Assembly (NCBI GenBank): GCA_040754475.1
Contig: JBFMCN010000007.1
Coordinates: 1 to 64,000 of the forward strand
DNA length: 64,000 nt
Direction: 5' to 3'
Origin: JAJPHY01 sp040754475
Lineage (GTDB): Bacteria; Actinomycetota; UBA4738; HRBIN12
Position numbers and translations under genes: made by a program
The notes under the pieces: model-generated
What the model saw: only the letters and a program-made list of their open reading frames with translations
What the model was told of the DNA's origin: nothing
Database searches by the model: none
Part shown: piece after piece, positions 26,145 through 34,578 of the stretch
Position numbering within the stretch: the stretch's first letter is position 1
Layout: every line of letters starts with the position of its first letter

Positions 26145-26879
26145 ATGGGGATCCTCGACAAGGTAAAGCAGGCGGCCGGTGAGGCGGCACAAGCGGCCAA
26201 GAAGGGCGCTGCGCAGGTTCAGTCGAAGGTGGAACAGACCCAGACCCGCAAGAAGGCGGACGAGGCTGCCAAGCACCTCGGCTACCTGGTCTACAAGGAG
26301 CGGGCCGAGGGGGTGCCAGCTGGCGAGGAGGCCGACCGGCTGGTTGCCGAGATCAAGGAGTTCGAGGAGCAGCTGGCGGCGATGGCGGCGCAGCCCGAGG
26401 AGGCCGAGGAGCCGGACACGGGGCCGGAGGAGAGCATGTTGGGTTGTGTTGGGGCGGGCCCGCATGCGGCCGGCCCGCCCCGACCCCGCAGCGTTGCCCG
26501 GGTGATCGGCGTCAAGGCGGGAGGTCTCGGGTCGGCTGGGCGCCCGGGAGGAACACGCGGAACGAAGCGCCGCCTCCGGGCCGGTCCTCGACCCACGCCC
26601 TCCCGCCGTGGAGCTCGGCGAATCGTGCGACGAGCGAAAGCCCGACGCCCACGCCCGGTGAGTGGTCCGAGACGCCGTGTGCCTGGCGGAACGGCTCGAA
26701 GACGGCCTCCCGCAGGTCCTCCGGTACCCCTGGACCCTCGTCGTCGACGAAGATCAGCGCACCGCCTCGCCAACCGCGCACGCCTGCCCAGAGCCGGGAG
26801 CCGCCGGGGGTGTAGCGGACGGCGTTCGCGAGCAGGTTCTCGACGATCCGTTCGACCTTCGCTGCATCCACCGGGATGA
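26145..26879 (+). CDS. Small helical protein with unresolved 3' end
   Basis: The first ~95 residues look like a real protein: an amphipathic, Ala/Lys-rich helix (GILDKVKQAAGEAAQAAKKG), a middle segment with LGYLVYKERAEG, and an acidic tail. AAGGGAGG lies five bases before the ATG, and TAGTGT (26111) is a plausible -10. After residue ~98 the frame becomes Arg/Pro/Gly-rich and runs, without a stop, over a strong hairpin and 368 bases of the opposite-strand histidine kinase. A frameshift near 26440 would end it at a TGA at 26503-26505 instead. The N-terminal half is probable; the C-terminus as given is doubtful. Confidence 0.45.
   Translation: MGILDKVKQAAGEAAQAAKKGAAQVQSKVEQTQTRKKADEAAKHLGYLVYKERAEGVPAGEEADRLVAEIKEFEEQLAAMAAQPEEAEEPDTGPEESMLGCVGAGPHAAGPPRPRSVARVIGVKAGGLGSAGRPGGTRGTKRRLRAGPRPTPSRRGARRIVRRAKARRPRPVSGPRRRVPGGTARRRPPAGPPVPLDPRRRRRSAHRLANRARLPRAGSRRGCSGRRSRAGSRRSVRPSLHPPG
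26451..26481. terminator. Strong GC hairpin between convergent genes
   Basis: GGGGCGGGCC and GGCCCGCCCC form a perfect ten-base stem around an 11-base loop. It lies 30 bases past the stop of the minus-strand histidine kinase and could end that transcript. There is no T-run on either side, so the terminator call is tentative. Confidence 0.5.
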
Positions 26880-28740
26880 CGATGGACTCCACGTCAACCT
26901 CGACGCCCCGGTCCCCGAACAGGTCCGACTCCTGCACAGTCTGGTGGACGAGCTCCCCAATGTCGGCGGGCCGCAGCTGTGGGGCGATTATCCCGCGCTG
27001 AAGCCGGTCGAGATCGAGCAGATCGGAGAGCAGCCGCTCGAGCTTGCGTGCGTTGACCGCGATGCGGTGCACGAGGTCGAGGGTGTCCTCTTGAGTAATG
27101 GAGGTGCCGGTCTGCTCGAGCGTCAGCGCTGAGCCGAGGATGGACGTCAGGGGCGTACGTAGGTCGTGGGAGACGGCTTCGAGGAACGTGTTCTTCATCT
27201 CGTCCAGCGCCCGCAACCGTTGCGTGGCTTCGCGTTCGCGTCGGAAGGCCTCAGAGTACTTGCGCTCACTCCGACGGAGCGCCCGTTCAGCACGCTTGCG
27301 CTCGGTGATGTCGACCATCAGACCGCGGAGCGCTGCTGTGCCCAGACTCGGGTCGCGGACGGCGTGGATGATGTCGCGGAGCCAGAGCACGTCACCCTTC
27401 GGGCCGAAGGCCCGGTACTCGACGCTGTAGTCGCCTCCGTCCTCGACCGCCTGGCGGATGGTTCCAAGGGCGGCCGGCCGATCCTCCGGTTGGATCTGGT
27501 CACCCCAGCGCCCGCGTTCGTGCCCTCGCCCACGGAGCATGAGCGCCGCGCGGTTCGACAGGAACGTGAACTCGAGGGTGTTGGGGTCGGCCTCCCAGAA
27601 CGTGGCTCTTAGGCTCTCGACCAGCTCGTGGAACCGCTCGAGCTCGTGCACCCTGCGGGCGCTTCCGAGCGCGAGCGAGGTGATGTCGGCGATGCCCCGG
27701 ACGAGGAGGAGATCGATCTCCGCGAACGAGCCTCGCTCGTCCGGGGCGACCAGCAGGAGCTCGCCCAGACCGTCCGGCTTCCATCGGAGCTGCGCGACGA
27801 GGATCTCACGGGTGGATCCGAGGAAGGAGTGCTCGGGACGGGCGTTCGCCAGGTCGTCCTTCCCCAGAACGACCGGCTGCGCGGTCGGAGCGAAGATGCC
27901 CGCCGCCGTGCCTTCGTCGACAACCCTCCCGCCTTCCAGCCATTGGCTCGGCAGGCGCCATCCCTGCGCCAGGGTGAACGCCCCCGTCTCCGGGTCGCGG
28001 ACGTAGGCGGCGAGCGCCCCGATCGGAATGATCGTGGGGACGGCCGCCACCGTGCGTGCGAGCGCTGTCGTGACGTCGTTGACTCCGGTAAGTGCCTGGG
28101 AGAGACCGAGCAGGGCAGCAGATGTCTCGGCGGCCTTGCGCTCCATCTGGAACAGACGGGCGTTCTCGAACGCGACGGCGGCGTGGGAGGCGAGTACCTC
28201 GAGCATCCGCATGTCCTCTTCGTCGAACTGGCCGTAGCCGAGGTTCGACAGCATGATCACCCCGGTCACGCGGTCTCCGTACAGGAGGGGCACCGCCAGA
28301 ATCGACTCGAGGACGTCGGCTGTCCCGGGGATCAGGACGGCGAAGGGTACCTGCCGGGCGTCCGGTGTGGAGAAGGACTGTCCGGTCGCGGCCACATGGC
28401 CGGTGATCCCCATGCCCACATGGGTGAGCAGGTCCTCGTAGGTCTCTCCCTGGTACTCGGTGAGTTCGCCCCGAAAGGCGACCGGCTCGAGAGTGAAGCC
28501 GTCGCGGGCGAGCAGGTAGATGCGGCAGTTGTGGTAGTCGATCAGGGTCTTCAGCTCGGAAGTGATGGCCTCGCCGATCTCGCCGACGTCGTTGAGTCGG
28601 TTCAGGCGCGCAGCCAGGCTGTGGAGCATGTTGAGCTGAGCCACCGAGCGAAGCTCGTGCTCGCCGGTTGTGATCTCCTCAGAATCCGGGCGGCCGGGTT
28701 CGACCATGGCGGCTCCCTGGGTCGCGTGCCTTTGTCTCAT
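26512..28740 (-). CDS. GAF-PAS sensor histidine kinase
   Basis: A 742-residue kinase without membrane helices, so probably a cytoplasmic sensor. An N-terminal GAF domain (about 35-190) is followed by a second, divergent GAF-like region, a PAS domain (about 370-490) ending DITERKRAE, a HisKA dimerisation domain with the phospho-His in EAVSHDLRTPLTS, and a HATPase domain with N-box ENLLANAVRYT, G1 DDEGPGVPE and G2 GVGVGLSLV. Two ATGs are usable: 28740 (GAGGA eight bases upstream) and 28707 (GGGAG five upstream). The frame stays open further upstream but would overlap the divergent DUF3263 gene. No response regulator is adjacent. Confidence 0.92.
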   Translation of the reverse strand: MRQRHATQGAAMVEPGRPDSEEITTGEHELRSVAQLNMLHSLAARLNRLNDVGEIGEAITSELKTLIDYHNCRIYLLARDGFTLEPVAFRGELTEYQGETYEDLLTHVGMGITGHVAATGQSFSTPDARQVPFAVLIPGTADVLESILAVPLLYGDRVTGVIMLSNLGYGQFDEEDMRMLEVLASHAAVAFENARLFQMERKAAETSAALLGLSQALTGVNDVTTALARTVAAVPTIIPIGALAAYVRDPETGAFTLAQGWRLPSQWLEGGRVVDEGTAAGIFAPTAQPVVLGKDDLANARPEHSFLGSTREILVAQLRWKPDGLGELLLVAPDERGSFAEIDLLLVRGIADITSLALGSARRVHELERFHELVESLRATFWEADPNTLEFTFLSNRAALMLRGRGHERGRWGDQIQPEDRPAALGTIRQAVEDGGDYSVEYRAFGPKGDVLWLRDIIHAVRDPSLGTAALRGLMVDITERKRAERALRRSERKYSEAFRREREATQRLRALDEMKNTFLEAVSHDLRTPLTSILGSALTLEQTGTSITQEDTLDLVHRIAVNARKLERLLSDLLDLDRLQRGIIAPQLRPADIGELVHQTVQESDLFGDRGVEVDVESIVIPVDAAKVERIVENLLANAVRYTPGGSRLWAGVRGWRGGALIFVDDEGPGVPEDLREAVFEPFRQAHGVSDHSPGVGVGLSLVARFAELHGGRAWVEDRPGGGASFRVFLPGAQPTRDLPP

Positions 28741-28878
28741 CTCGGCAATCCTCGCCCCGGAGTTAATGCCTGCCGGCGAGCCGCGGGATTCGGGCGATGC
28801 CGGGCCTGCCCACGGGGGCCTGGACTCAAGGGTCGCGGAGGTGCTTGAACCGTCGGCGGTGGTTGCTAGCCTCGCGTT

Positions 28879-29157
28879 GTGAGCGTCAAACCCCCCGAGG
28901 CCGCGCGCGAGCTGCACGAGCGTTTCCGCGACCTTCTTGACTTCGAGCGCGGCTGGTGGAAGCACCCGGGCTCGAAGGAGCGCGCGGTTCGTGAGCGGTT
29001 CGGCCTGACACTGGCTCGCTACCACCAGCTGCTGCACCGGGCCATCGACGAGCCGGCGGCCCTCGAATACGATCCGATGCTGGTCCGGCGGCTCCGTCGC
29101 CTCAGGGAGAGTCGGCGTCGGCAGCGTGTCGCACGTGGCCTCGGCATCGAGCTCTAG
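28879..29157 (+). CDS. DUF3263 domain protein
   Basis: A 92-residue, highly charged helical protein of the actinobacterial DUF3263 family. The core FERGWWKHPGSKERAVRERFGLTLARYHQLLHRAID in outline resembles a helix-turn-helix region, so a DNA-binding role is plausible but unproven. The GTG start lies six bases after TAGCCT (28867-28872), which suggests a leaderless message. It precedes the LytR_C gene, the same pairing seen in mycobacteria. Confidence 0.85.
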   Translation: MSVKPPEAARELHERFRDLLDFERGWWKHPGSKERAVRERFGLTLARYHQLLHRAIDEPAALEYDPMLVRRLRRLRESRRRQRVARGLGIEL

Positions 29158-29197
29158 CGTGGCCCGTAGGAGGCGGGGGGAGAGCGAACGCGTTAGG

Positions 29198-29737
29198 ATG
29201 GGCGCGCACGAGCCACCAACGAACAGGAGCTTCTACTTCTCCTTGGCGACGAGCACACTGCGGTTCGCGATAATCGTTGCCCTCGTCGTGGGGGGCGCTC
29301 TTCTGATCAACCAGGCGTTTCAGGGAGAGAGCCCCAGCCAGCCGGACGGCGGCCTGGTCCCCACGACGTCGTCGACGCCTTCCGCGACTCCTTCCCCGAG
29401 CGGGCAGCCGAGCCCGCAGATCGCCGGCGTTCGGATCGCGGTCTTCAACGGCACCCAGGTAACGGGCCTCGCATCGGGGACGGCCGACGCTCTGGAGAGG
29501 CTCTACAACTACCAGATCGCCCAGACGCCGGCCGACGCCCCTTCGCCGGTCGCCCAGACGACGGTCTACTTCCGCGCGCCGGAAGACAAGGTGGAAGCGC
29601 AGGCGTTGGTGAACAACTTCTTCAAGGATCTGGAGGACGTCAAGATAGCGAAGCTCCCCGCCTCGGCCACGAATGTCGAGGCAGAAGTCCAGGTCGCCAT
29701 CTACCTCGGCAACGACTACGCCGCCTCGCAGCAATAG
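29198..29737 (+). CDS. LytR C-terminal domain membrane protein
   Basis: A 179-residue protein with one N-terminal membrane anchor (FAIIVALVVGGALLINQAF), a Ser/Thr/Pro linker, and a LytR_C domain (GVRIAVFNGTQVTGLASGTADAL). This domain is found at the C-terminus of cell-wall LytR-CpsA-Psr enzymes but here stands alone, as in actinobacterial homologues next to DUF3263. It is expected to face outside. AGG directly precedes the ATG, so the ribosome site is poor; the frame is open upstream to 29126. The end overlaps otsB by 65 bases. Confidence 0.85.
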   Translation: MGAHEPPTNRSFYFSLATSTLRFAIIVALVVGGALLINQAFQGESPSQPDGGLVPTTSSTPSATPSPSGQPSPQIAGVRIAVFNGTQVTGLASGTADALERLYNYQIAQTPADAPSPVAQTTVYFRAPEDKVEAQALVNNFFKDLEDVKIAKLPASATNVEAEVQVAIYLGNDYAASQQ

Positions 29738-30461
29738 CCTCGAAGCTCTCCGTGAGCGATCGCCCGCCGCCGGCATCTTCCTAGACTTCGACGGGTCGCT
29801 GTCGCGGATCGTCGACCGTCCGGAGCTGGCCCGTCCGGTAGAGGGCGCTCGTGAAACGCTGATCGCCCTCGTCCCTCGCTTCCGCGTAGTGGCAATCGTG
29901 TCGGGGCGTCGGACGGAGGAGGTGGCCGGGCTGCTCGGCGTCTCCGGTGTCCAGTACCACGGCTTGTACGGCATGGAGCACACAGCGCCGGCTGTACACG
30001 CAGCTGCCGTGTCACGAGCCGAGTCGGCGGCCGGGTTGGTGCCCGAGGCCTGGGTCGAGAACAAGGGCCCGTCGCTCGCGGTCCACTACCGTCAAGCGCC
30101 GGATCCGCAGTCGGCCCGGGCCGCGTTGGTGGGGGGGCTCCAGCAGGTCGCCTCCGAGATGGGGTTGGAGATCGTCGAAGGGAAGATGGTCGTTGAGCTC
30201 GTACCGGCTTCCCGGCCCCGCAAGGGGGGGGTGGTCGAGCGCCTGGTCGCGGAACACGGGCTTGCCGCGGCCCTGTTCGCCGGCGACGACGCGGCCGACA
30301 TGGAGGGCTTCGCGTCGCTCGACCGGCTCGCTGAGAAGGGGCTCATCACCGTGAGGGTTGCCGTGCGTGGTGACGAGACGCCCGATTCGATGATCCGTGC
30401 CGCCGACATCGTCGTCGACGGGCCCGAGGGATTGGTGGGCCTGCTCCGTCAGATCGCCTGA
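29673..30461 (+). CDS. otsB: Trehalose-6-phosphate phosphatase
   Basis: OtsB (262 residues) removes phosphate from trehalose 6-phosphate. HAD motif I is FLDFDGSLSRI, motif II is VSGRR, and motif IV GDDAADMEGF corresponds to the family GDDxTDE. The trehalose-phosphatase cap pattern (GLYGMEH, ENKGPSLAVHYR, GKMVVEL) is present. No start codon occurs in frame after the LytR_C stop, so the ATG at 29673, overlapping that gene by 65 bases, is the only conventional choice. A non-standard start nearer 29738 is possible because the recognisable domain begins only around residue 30. It converges with otsA, overlapping by 13 bases. Confidence 0.88.
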   Translation: MSRQKSRSPSTSATTTPPRSNSLEALRERSPAAGIFLDFDGSLSRIVDRPELARPVEGARETLIALVPRFRVVAIVSGRRTEEVAGLLGVSGVQYHGLYGMEHTAPAVHAAAVSRAESAAGLVPEAWVENKGPSLAVHYRQAPDPQSARAALVGGLQQVASEMGLEIVEGKMVVELVPASRPRKGGVVERLVAEHGLAAALFAGDDAADMEGFASLDRLAEKGLITVRVAVRGDETPDSMIRAADIVVDGPEGLVGLLRQIA

Positions 30462-31936
30462 GCGCGCAGTCGACGCTGGCGCACCCGCTCGAGATCCTCG
30501 AGATGCGCCCGCACCCACCGTTCGGGCGGATTCGAGAGCACCAGTCTCGAGAGGCCGCGTGCCCGCCGAGCCCGCTCCTCATCTGGCATCTCAAGGGCGT
30601 CGCCGAGCGCGTCGGCCATCTCCCCCAAGTCGAAGGGGTTCACCGCCAGGGCGTAGCGCCCGAGGCGCCAGTACGCGCCGGCGTTGCGCGAGAGGACGAG
30701 CACGCCCTGGCGCCGGTTGAGGAGCGGACCCTCCATCGCGACGAGGTTCATCCCGTCGTAGATCGGGTTGACGAAGAGCACGTCATACAGGCCGTAGGCG
30801 GCGATCGCTCCGAGGTAGTCGTCCTTCACGCGGACGTCGATCGGCTGCCACATGTCCTCGCCCAGTTCCCGGTTGATCCGCTCGGCCTCGGCGAGGCACT
30901 CCTCCGTGTAGGCCTGGTACTCGGGAAGCTCCATCCGCGAGGGCGACAAGAGCGCCAGGAACCGAACGCGGCCGCGCCACGAGGGAACCCGACGAAGGAG
31001 AAGCTCGTAGGCTCGGAAGCCACGCACGATGTTCTTCGTGAGCTCGAGTCTGTCCACTCGGAGTATCAGCCGGTTGTTGCCGCGCCAATGGTTCAGGTCC
31101 CGTCGGAGCGCGCGCACCTCCTCCGTCGATGCCACCTGACGCATCGGTCCCGCCTCGACCGATATCGGATGGATGCGCACCATCACTTCGCGTCCTTCCG
31201 TGCTGATGCGCGCGCGCGCGAGGTCGACCCGCACACCGGACAGAGACCGCGCCGAGGTCAGGAAGTTCTCCGCCCACGCTTGCGAGTGGAAGCCGAGGAC
31301 GTCGGCACCGAGCATCCCTCGAAGCACGCCGTCCCGGATCTTGGCCGGCAGGATCCGCAGGTAGGTGGCCCCGGCGATCGCGGTGTGCGAGAAGTGGGCG
31401 ATCAATGCGTCCGGTCGAAGCTCTCGCAGGAACCTCGGTACCAGGGACAGGTGGTAGTCCTGGACTAAGTAGACGGGGGGTGAGGTCTGACGATCACCCT
31501 CCTCCGCGAGCGCACGCGCGAAGGCCCTATTGACCTGCACGTAGTCGGCCCACGCCTGCTCGACGTCCGTGCCGAAGATCGGCGAACGGACCGTGTCCCA
31601 GAGGTAGTGGTGGACGAACCAGAGGATGCCGTTGGAGATCCGGGTGTAGTACCCCTCGTACGTGTCGGGGGGGATGTCGAGATAACGGACGCGATACGCG
31701 GAACCGAACGCCTCCATGTCCACGCGGCCTTGGTTGGATCCTTTCACGAGCTCGCGATCGGCCTCCGACATCGCCGCCGCGACCCACAGACCTCGGGTCT
31801 TCTGCAGCGCGCCGATGAGCGCCGTCACGAGCCCGCCGGAGCCGCGTCGCGGGACGAGCTCACCTCGCTCGTCGCGTTCGAAGGTCACCGGCCCCCGGTT
31901 CGACGCCACGACCAGCGGGGCGTCGGATGCGTTCAT
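30449..31936 (-). CDS. otsA: Trehalose-6-phosphate synthase
   Basis: OtsA (495 residues, GT20 family) transfers glucose from a nucleotide sugar to glucose 6-phosphate. The N-terminal SNRGPV, GSGGLVTAL, the QDYHLSLVP and HFSHTA segments, RVDRLELTKNI and the C-terminal NPIYDGMNLVAMEG are family signatures. The start ATG overlaps the treT stop (ATGA), so it is the last gene of a minus-strand operon HAD-treT-otsA. Its partner otsB reads toward it from the other strand. Confidence 0.95.
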   Translation of the reverse strand: MNASDAPLVVASNRGPVTFERDERGELVPRRGSGGLVTALIGALQKTRGLWVAAAMSEADRELVKGSNQGRVDMEAFGSAYRVRYLDIPPDTYEGYYTRISNGILWFVHHYLWDTVRSPIFGTDVEQAWADYVQVNRAFARALAEEGDRQTSPPVYLVQDYHLSLVPRFLRELRPDALIAHFSHTAIAGATYLRILPAKIRDGVLRGMLGADVLGFHSQAWAENFLTSARSLSGVRVDLARARISTEGREVMVRIHPISVEAGPMRQVASTEEVRALRRDLNHWRGNNRLILRVDRLELTKNIVRGFRAYELLLRRVPSWRGRVRFLALLSPSRMELPEYQAYTEECLAEAERINRELGEDMWQPIDVRVKDDYLGAIAAYGLYDVLFVNPIYDGMNLVAMEGPLLNRRQGVLVLSRNAGAYWRLGRYALAVNPFDLGEMADALGDALEMPDEERARRARGLSRLVLSNPPERWVRAHLEDLERVRQRRLRAQAI

Positions 31937-33174
31937 GCCAACTTCGACATGAGGTGGAGGTAGTCCTCGACCTCGCGAGGGGTCAGGAACCGCCGGCGGA
32001 CGCGCTCCCTGCCTGCGGCACCGAGCCGCTCGCGGAGATCCGCGTCGCGCAGGAGCTCAACGATCCGCCGAGCGCAAGTCTCCACGGAGTCCACCAGGTA
32101 CCCGCTGCGGCCGTCCTCGATCTGCAGTCTGATCCCGCCGACGTTGCCGCCGACCACCGGCTTTCGCTTCCACATGCCTTCGGCGACGACGAGCCCGAAA
32201 CCCTCGCGGATCGATTTCTGCACGATCGCCTCAGCGGCGCGCTGGAAGGCGTTGATCTCCAGGTTCCCGACCTGCTGGAGGTTGGTGAGCAGATGGATAT
32301 CGGGATCGCCGCGCCGGTGCTCCTCGGTGAGGTCGAGGTAACGCATGCCTTCAGGGTCGTCGCTGGCGAGCGACCCGGCCATGATGAGCTGAAGGCCGGG
32401 AACCACGTGACGGGCGAGGCGGTAGGCGTCGATTACCCCGAGGGGGTCCTTCCACGGGTCGAAGCGCGAGACCTGGGCGATGATCGGGCGGTCGGGGTCG
32501 ATGCCGTATCCGGATAGGACACCACGGACGGCTTCGTCCGGCACCGGGGAGTTCTTAGGAGAAAGCGGGTCGATCGAAGGGGGGATGAACGCGAGGACGG
32601 GCCGCCCAAGGCCCGGTCGTGCGTACTCCTCCATCGTGAAGATCGCAGCGTCGAAACGGTCCACGAGCGGCTCGAAGAACTCCCACACGGGCTCGAATGG
32701 GGTCGACAGGTCGATGTGACAGCGCCACAGCCAGCGGCCGAAACGACGCCCCTCGTCCTCGATCACCGACAGGATCGCCGCCGGCTGGGGATCGTGGATG
32801 AAGACGAAATCGAATCGTTCCGTAAGTCGGCTGGCGTTCGTGCGGATGCGGTCCCAGTAGATTTCACGCATCCGGCCGGACCATGGGATCTCGGCCCCCT
32901 GCAGCGCGTTGTGGACGCTCTTGGTCACGTGGAAGTACTCGTCCGACCCCTCGACGACGGCCCACGCGACGTCCAGCCCGAGATCGTCCATCAGCGGGAG
33001 CTGCGTGTGCAGCAACTCGGCAACCCCGCCCCCGAAAGCCGTGCTGTTCACGTGCAGCACACGGGCTCCGGCCAGCGGATCCGCCGCCTTGCGAAGCCGT
33101 TCGACGGCTTCCGGCCCGGCGGCCTCCGTGTAGTCGTCGACCCGCTTGTCGCCGAGGGGGACGATCGGAAGCAT
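31933..33174 (-). CDS. treT: TreT-type trehalose synthase (GT4 glycosyltransferase)
   Basis: A 413-residue GT-B glycosyltransferase that matches trehalose glycosyltransferring synthase, which makes trehalose directly from NDP-glucose and glucose, reversibly. Signatures are VLHVNSTAFGGGVAELLH, IHDPQP, WRCHIDLSTP, IAQVSRFDPWKDP and the C-terminal EGFGLVVAEGMWKRKPVV. Length and N-terminus fit archaeal and thermophilic TreT. The ATG lies six bases after TAGACT (33181-33186 on the minus strand), a leaderless-type start. It overlaps otsA by four bases. Confidence 0.88.
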   Translation of the reverse strand: MLPIVPLGDKRVDDYTEAAGPEAVERLRKAADPLAGARVLHVNSTAFGGGVAELLHTQLPLMDDLGLDVAWAVVEGSDEYFHVTKSVHNALQGAEIPWSGRMREIYWDRIRTNASRLTERFDFVFIHDPQPAAILSVIEDEGRRFGRWLWRCHIDLSTPFEPVWEFFEPLVDRFDAAIFTMEEYARPGLGRPVLAFIPPSIDPLSPKNSPVPDEAVRGVLSGYGIDPDRPIIAQVSRFDPWKDPLGVIDAYRLARHVVPGLQLIMAGSLASDDPEGMRYLDLTEEHRRGDPDIHLLTNLQQVGNLEINAFQRAAEAIVQKSIREGFGLVVAEGMWKRKPVVGGNVGGIRLQIEDGRSGYLVDSVETCARRIVELLRDADLRERLGAAGRERVRRRFLTPREVEDYLHLMSKLA

Positions 33175-33214
33175 GGGGGGAGTCTACTGCCCGAGCCAGT
33201 CTCTCCCGAGAGGG

Positions 33215-34045
33215 CTACCGCGTGAGGATGGCCTCGATCGCCTCCGCGAAGCCCTCTCCGTGAGTGCCGCTGGTGAGGTACACGTTGTCGGGCACGGCCG
33301 TCCCCACGACGGAGTCGGCCCCGTTGGCCACGAGGAAGAACGCGGCCACCTGCTGGGAGACTTGCAGATCGGCGGGCGAGTCGCCGATGGCAATCGCCGA
33401 ACCGACGGGTATGGCGTGGCGCTCGCGGTGGAGCGACACGGCAGAGGCCTTGTCCACGCCCTTGGGGAGCAGGTGGAGGGCGTGCGCTTCGTCGACGTCC
33501 AGGTTGGGCAACCGACGCCGCATCTTGCCGTTGTCGTGGAGTTCCAGCCAGCGATAGCCAGCGGCTCGGAGTGCCTCGTTCGCCTCTGAGGGCTCGACCC
33601 ATCCCTGGAACATCAGCATGGCCTCGGCCCACGACGCCATGGGTTCGATACGCCGGGGAAACCGCTCGAGCAGGAAGGCTCCCGCCCCCGATCGTGCGAT
33701 GGCCGAGGCGGGGCTGTCCTCTCCTTCGAACGGCCCGAAGTTGCTGATCAGGGTCTCCTTGTGGCTATGGCGCTCGACGATCAACGCTCCCAGCTCGGCG
33801 ATGAAGGCACTTGCACCCAGCAGCCGAGCCACCTCGGCCAATCCTCGTCTGGTTCGACCCGACATGATGACCAGCGGAACCTCAGCCTCGTGGAGAGCCC
33901 GAATCGCATCCGCAGCTCGGAGGGAGACCCGATCTCCCGAGGCCGCGAAGAGCGAGCCGCCCGGGCCCAGCATGGTGCCGTCCAGGTCGGCGTATACCAC
34001 CCTGAGGTCGTGTATGTCCGGCCGTTCCGCGGAGAGACGTCTCAC
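33215..34045 (-). CDS. HAD-superfamily IIB phosphatase (MPGP/Cof-like)
   Basis: A 276-residue Cof-type HAD phosphatase. Motif I is YADLDGTMLG, motif II VIMSGR, motif III Lys in LPKGVDKASAV, and motif IV IAIGDSPADLQV. The closest functional groups are mannosyl-3-phosphoglycerate and sucrose/trehalose phosphate phosphatases, which would fit the sugar-osmolyte context, but the substrate is not proven. The GTG at 34045 with AGGTGA four bases upstream is chosen; the frame is open to 34108. It lies 41 bases before treT. Confidence 0.8.
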   Translation of the reverse strand: MRRLSAERPDIHDLRVVYADLDGTMLGPGGSLFAASGDRVSLRAADAIRALHEAEVPLVIMSGRTRRGLAEVARLLGASAFIAELGALIVERHSHKETLISNFGPFEGEDSPASAIARSGAGAFLLERFPRRIEPMASWAEAMLMFQGWVEPSEANEALRAAGYRWLELHDNGKMRRRLPNLDVDEAHALHLLPKGVDKASAVSLHRERHAIPVGSAIAIGDSPADLQVSQQVAAFFLVANGADSVVGTAVPDNVYLTSGTHGEGFAEAIEAILTR

Positions 34046-34058
34046 CCGTTCACCTGCG

Positions 34059-34087
34059 TTGACACTCCCATACCCCGACCCTACATT
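34059..34087 (+). promoter_or_regulatory. Sigma-70-type promoter of the Rrf2 gene
   Basis: TTGACA (34059-34064) and TACATT (34082-34087) are separated by exactly 17 bases, the best promoter in the window. The predicted start lies a few bases before the ribosome site of the Rrf2 gene. The region also covers the upstream edge of the divergent HAD gene, so one regulator bound here could affect both directions. Confidence 0.75.
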
Positions 34088-34107
34088 GGCCTGGAGGGAG
34101 GCCACCA

Positions 34108-34578
34108 TTGCTCAGGATCTCTCAGAAGCTCGAATACGCGATGCGGGCCATGATCGAGCTTGCGCGCCACCGTGACCAGGACGGGCTGGTTCCCGCTCGT
34201 GAGATCGCCGAGGCGCAACAGATCCCGCTCCGGTTCCTGGAACAGCAGCTCGGCGCGCTGCACAAGGCCGGACTCGTCGAGAGCTTCAGGGGAGCTGGAG
34301 GGGGGTGCCGGATCGCGAGGGAACCCGTGGAGATTCGGGTGGCCGATATCGCCGATGCGATCGAGGGGCAGCTCTTCCCGATGTTCTGCCTAGAGCCCTC
34401 CGACCACACCTGCTTCCAGGACTCGCGATGCGGTCTCCAGGGGTTCTGGCGAGATGTCGCGTTGGCGATCCAACGGGTATTCGAGGAGACAACGGTCGCG
34501 GATCTCGTCGAGCGCCACCGGCGTATGGGGCCGATCCGCCCGGCTGGCTCGGCCCAGCTCCTCAGCCGGCTCGGCTAG
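34108..34578 (+). CDS. Rrf2 family transcriptional regulator with three-cysteine cluster
   Basis: A 156-residue Rrf2 regulator. The N-terminal winged helix is typical (ISQKLEYAMRAMIELAR, then IPLRFLEQQLGALHKAGLVES and the wing GAGGGCRIAR). Cys94, Cys102 and Cys108 form a CX7CX5C array matching the position of the Fe-S ligands in IscR and NsrR, which have CX5CX5C. A cluster-bound sensor of iron-sulfur, NO or redox state is therefore likely. The TTG start has GGGAGG about seven bases upstream. It reads away from the trehalose operon; autoregulation at 34059-34087 is plausible. Confidence 0.88.
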   Translation: MLRISQKLEYAMRAMIELARHRDQDGLVPAREIAEAQQIPLRFLEQQLGALHKAGLVESFRGAGGGCRIAREPVEIRVADIADAIEGQLFPMFCLEPSDHTCFQDSRCGLQGFWRDVALAIQRVFEETTVADLVERHRRMGPIRPAGSAQLLSRLG

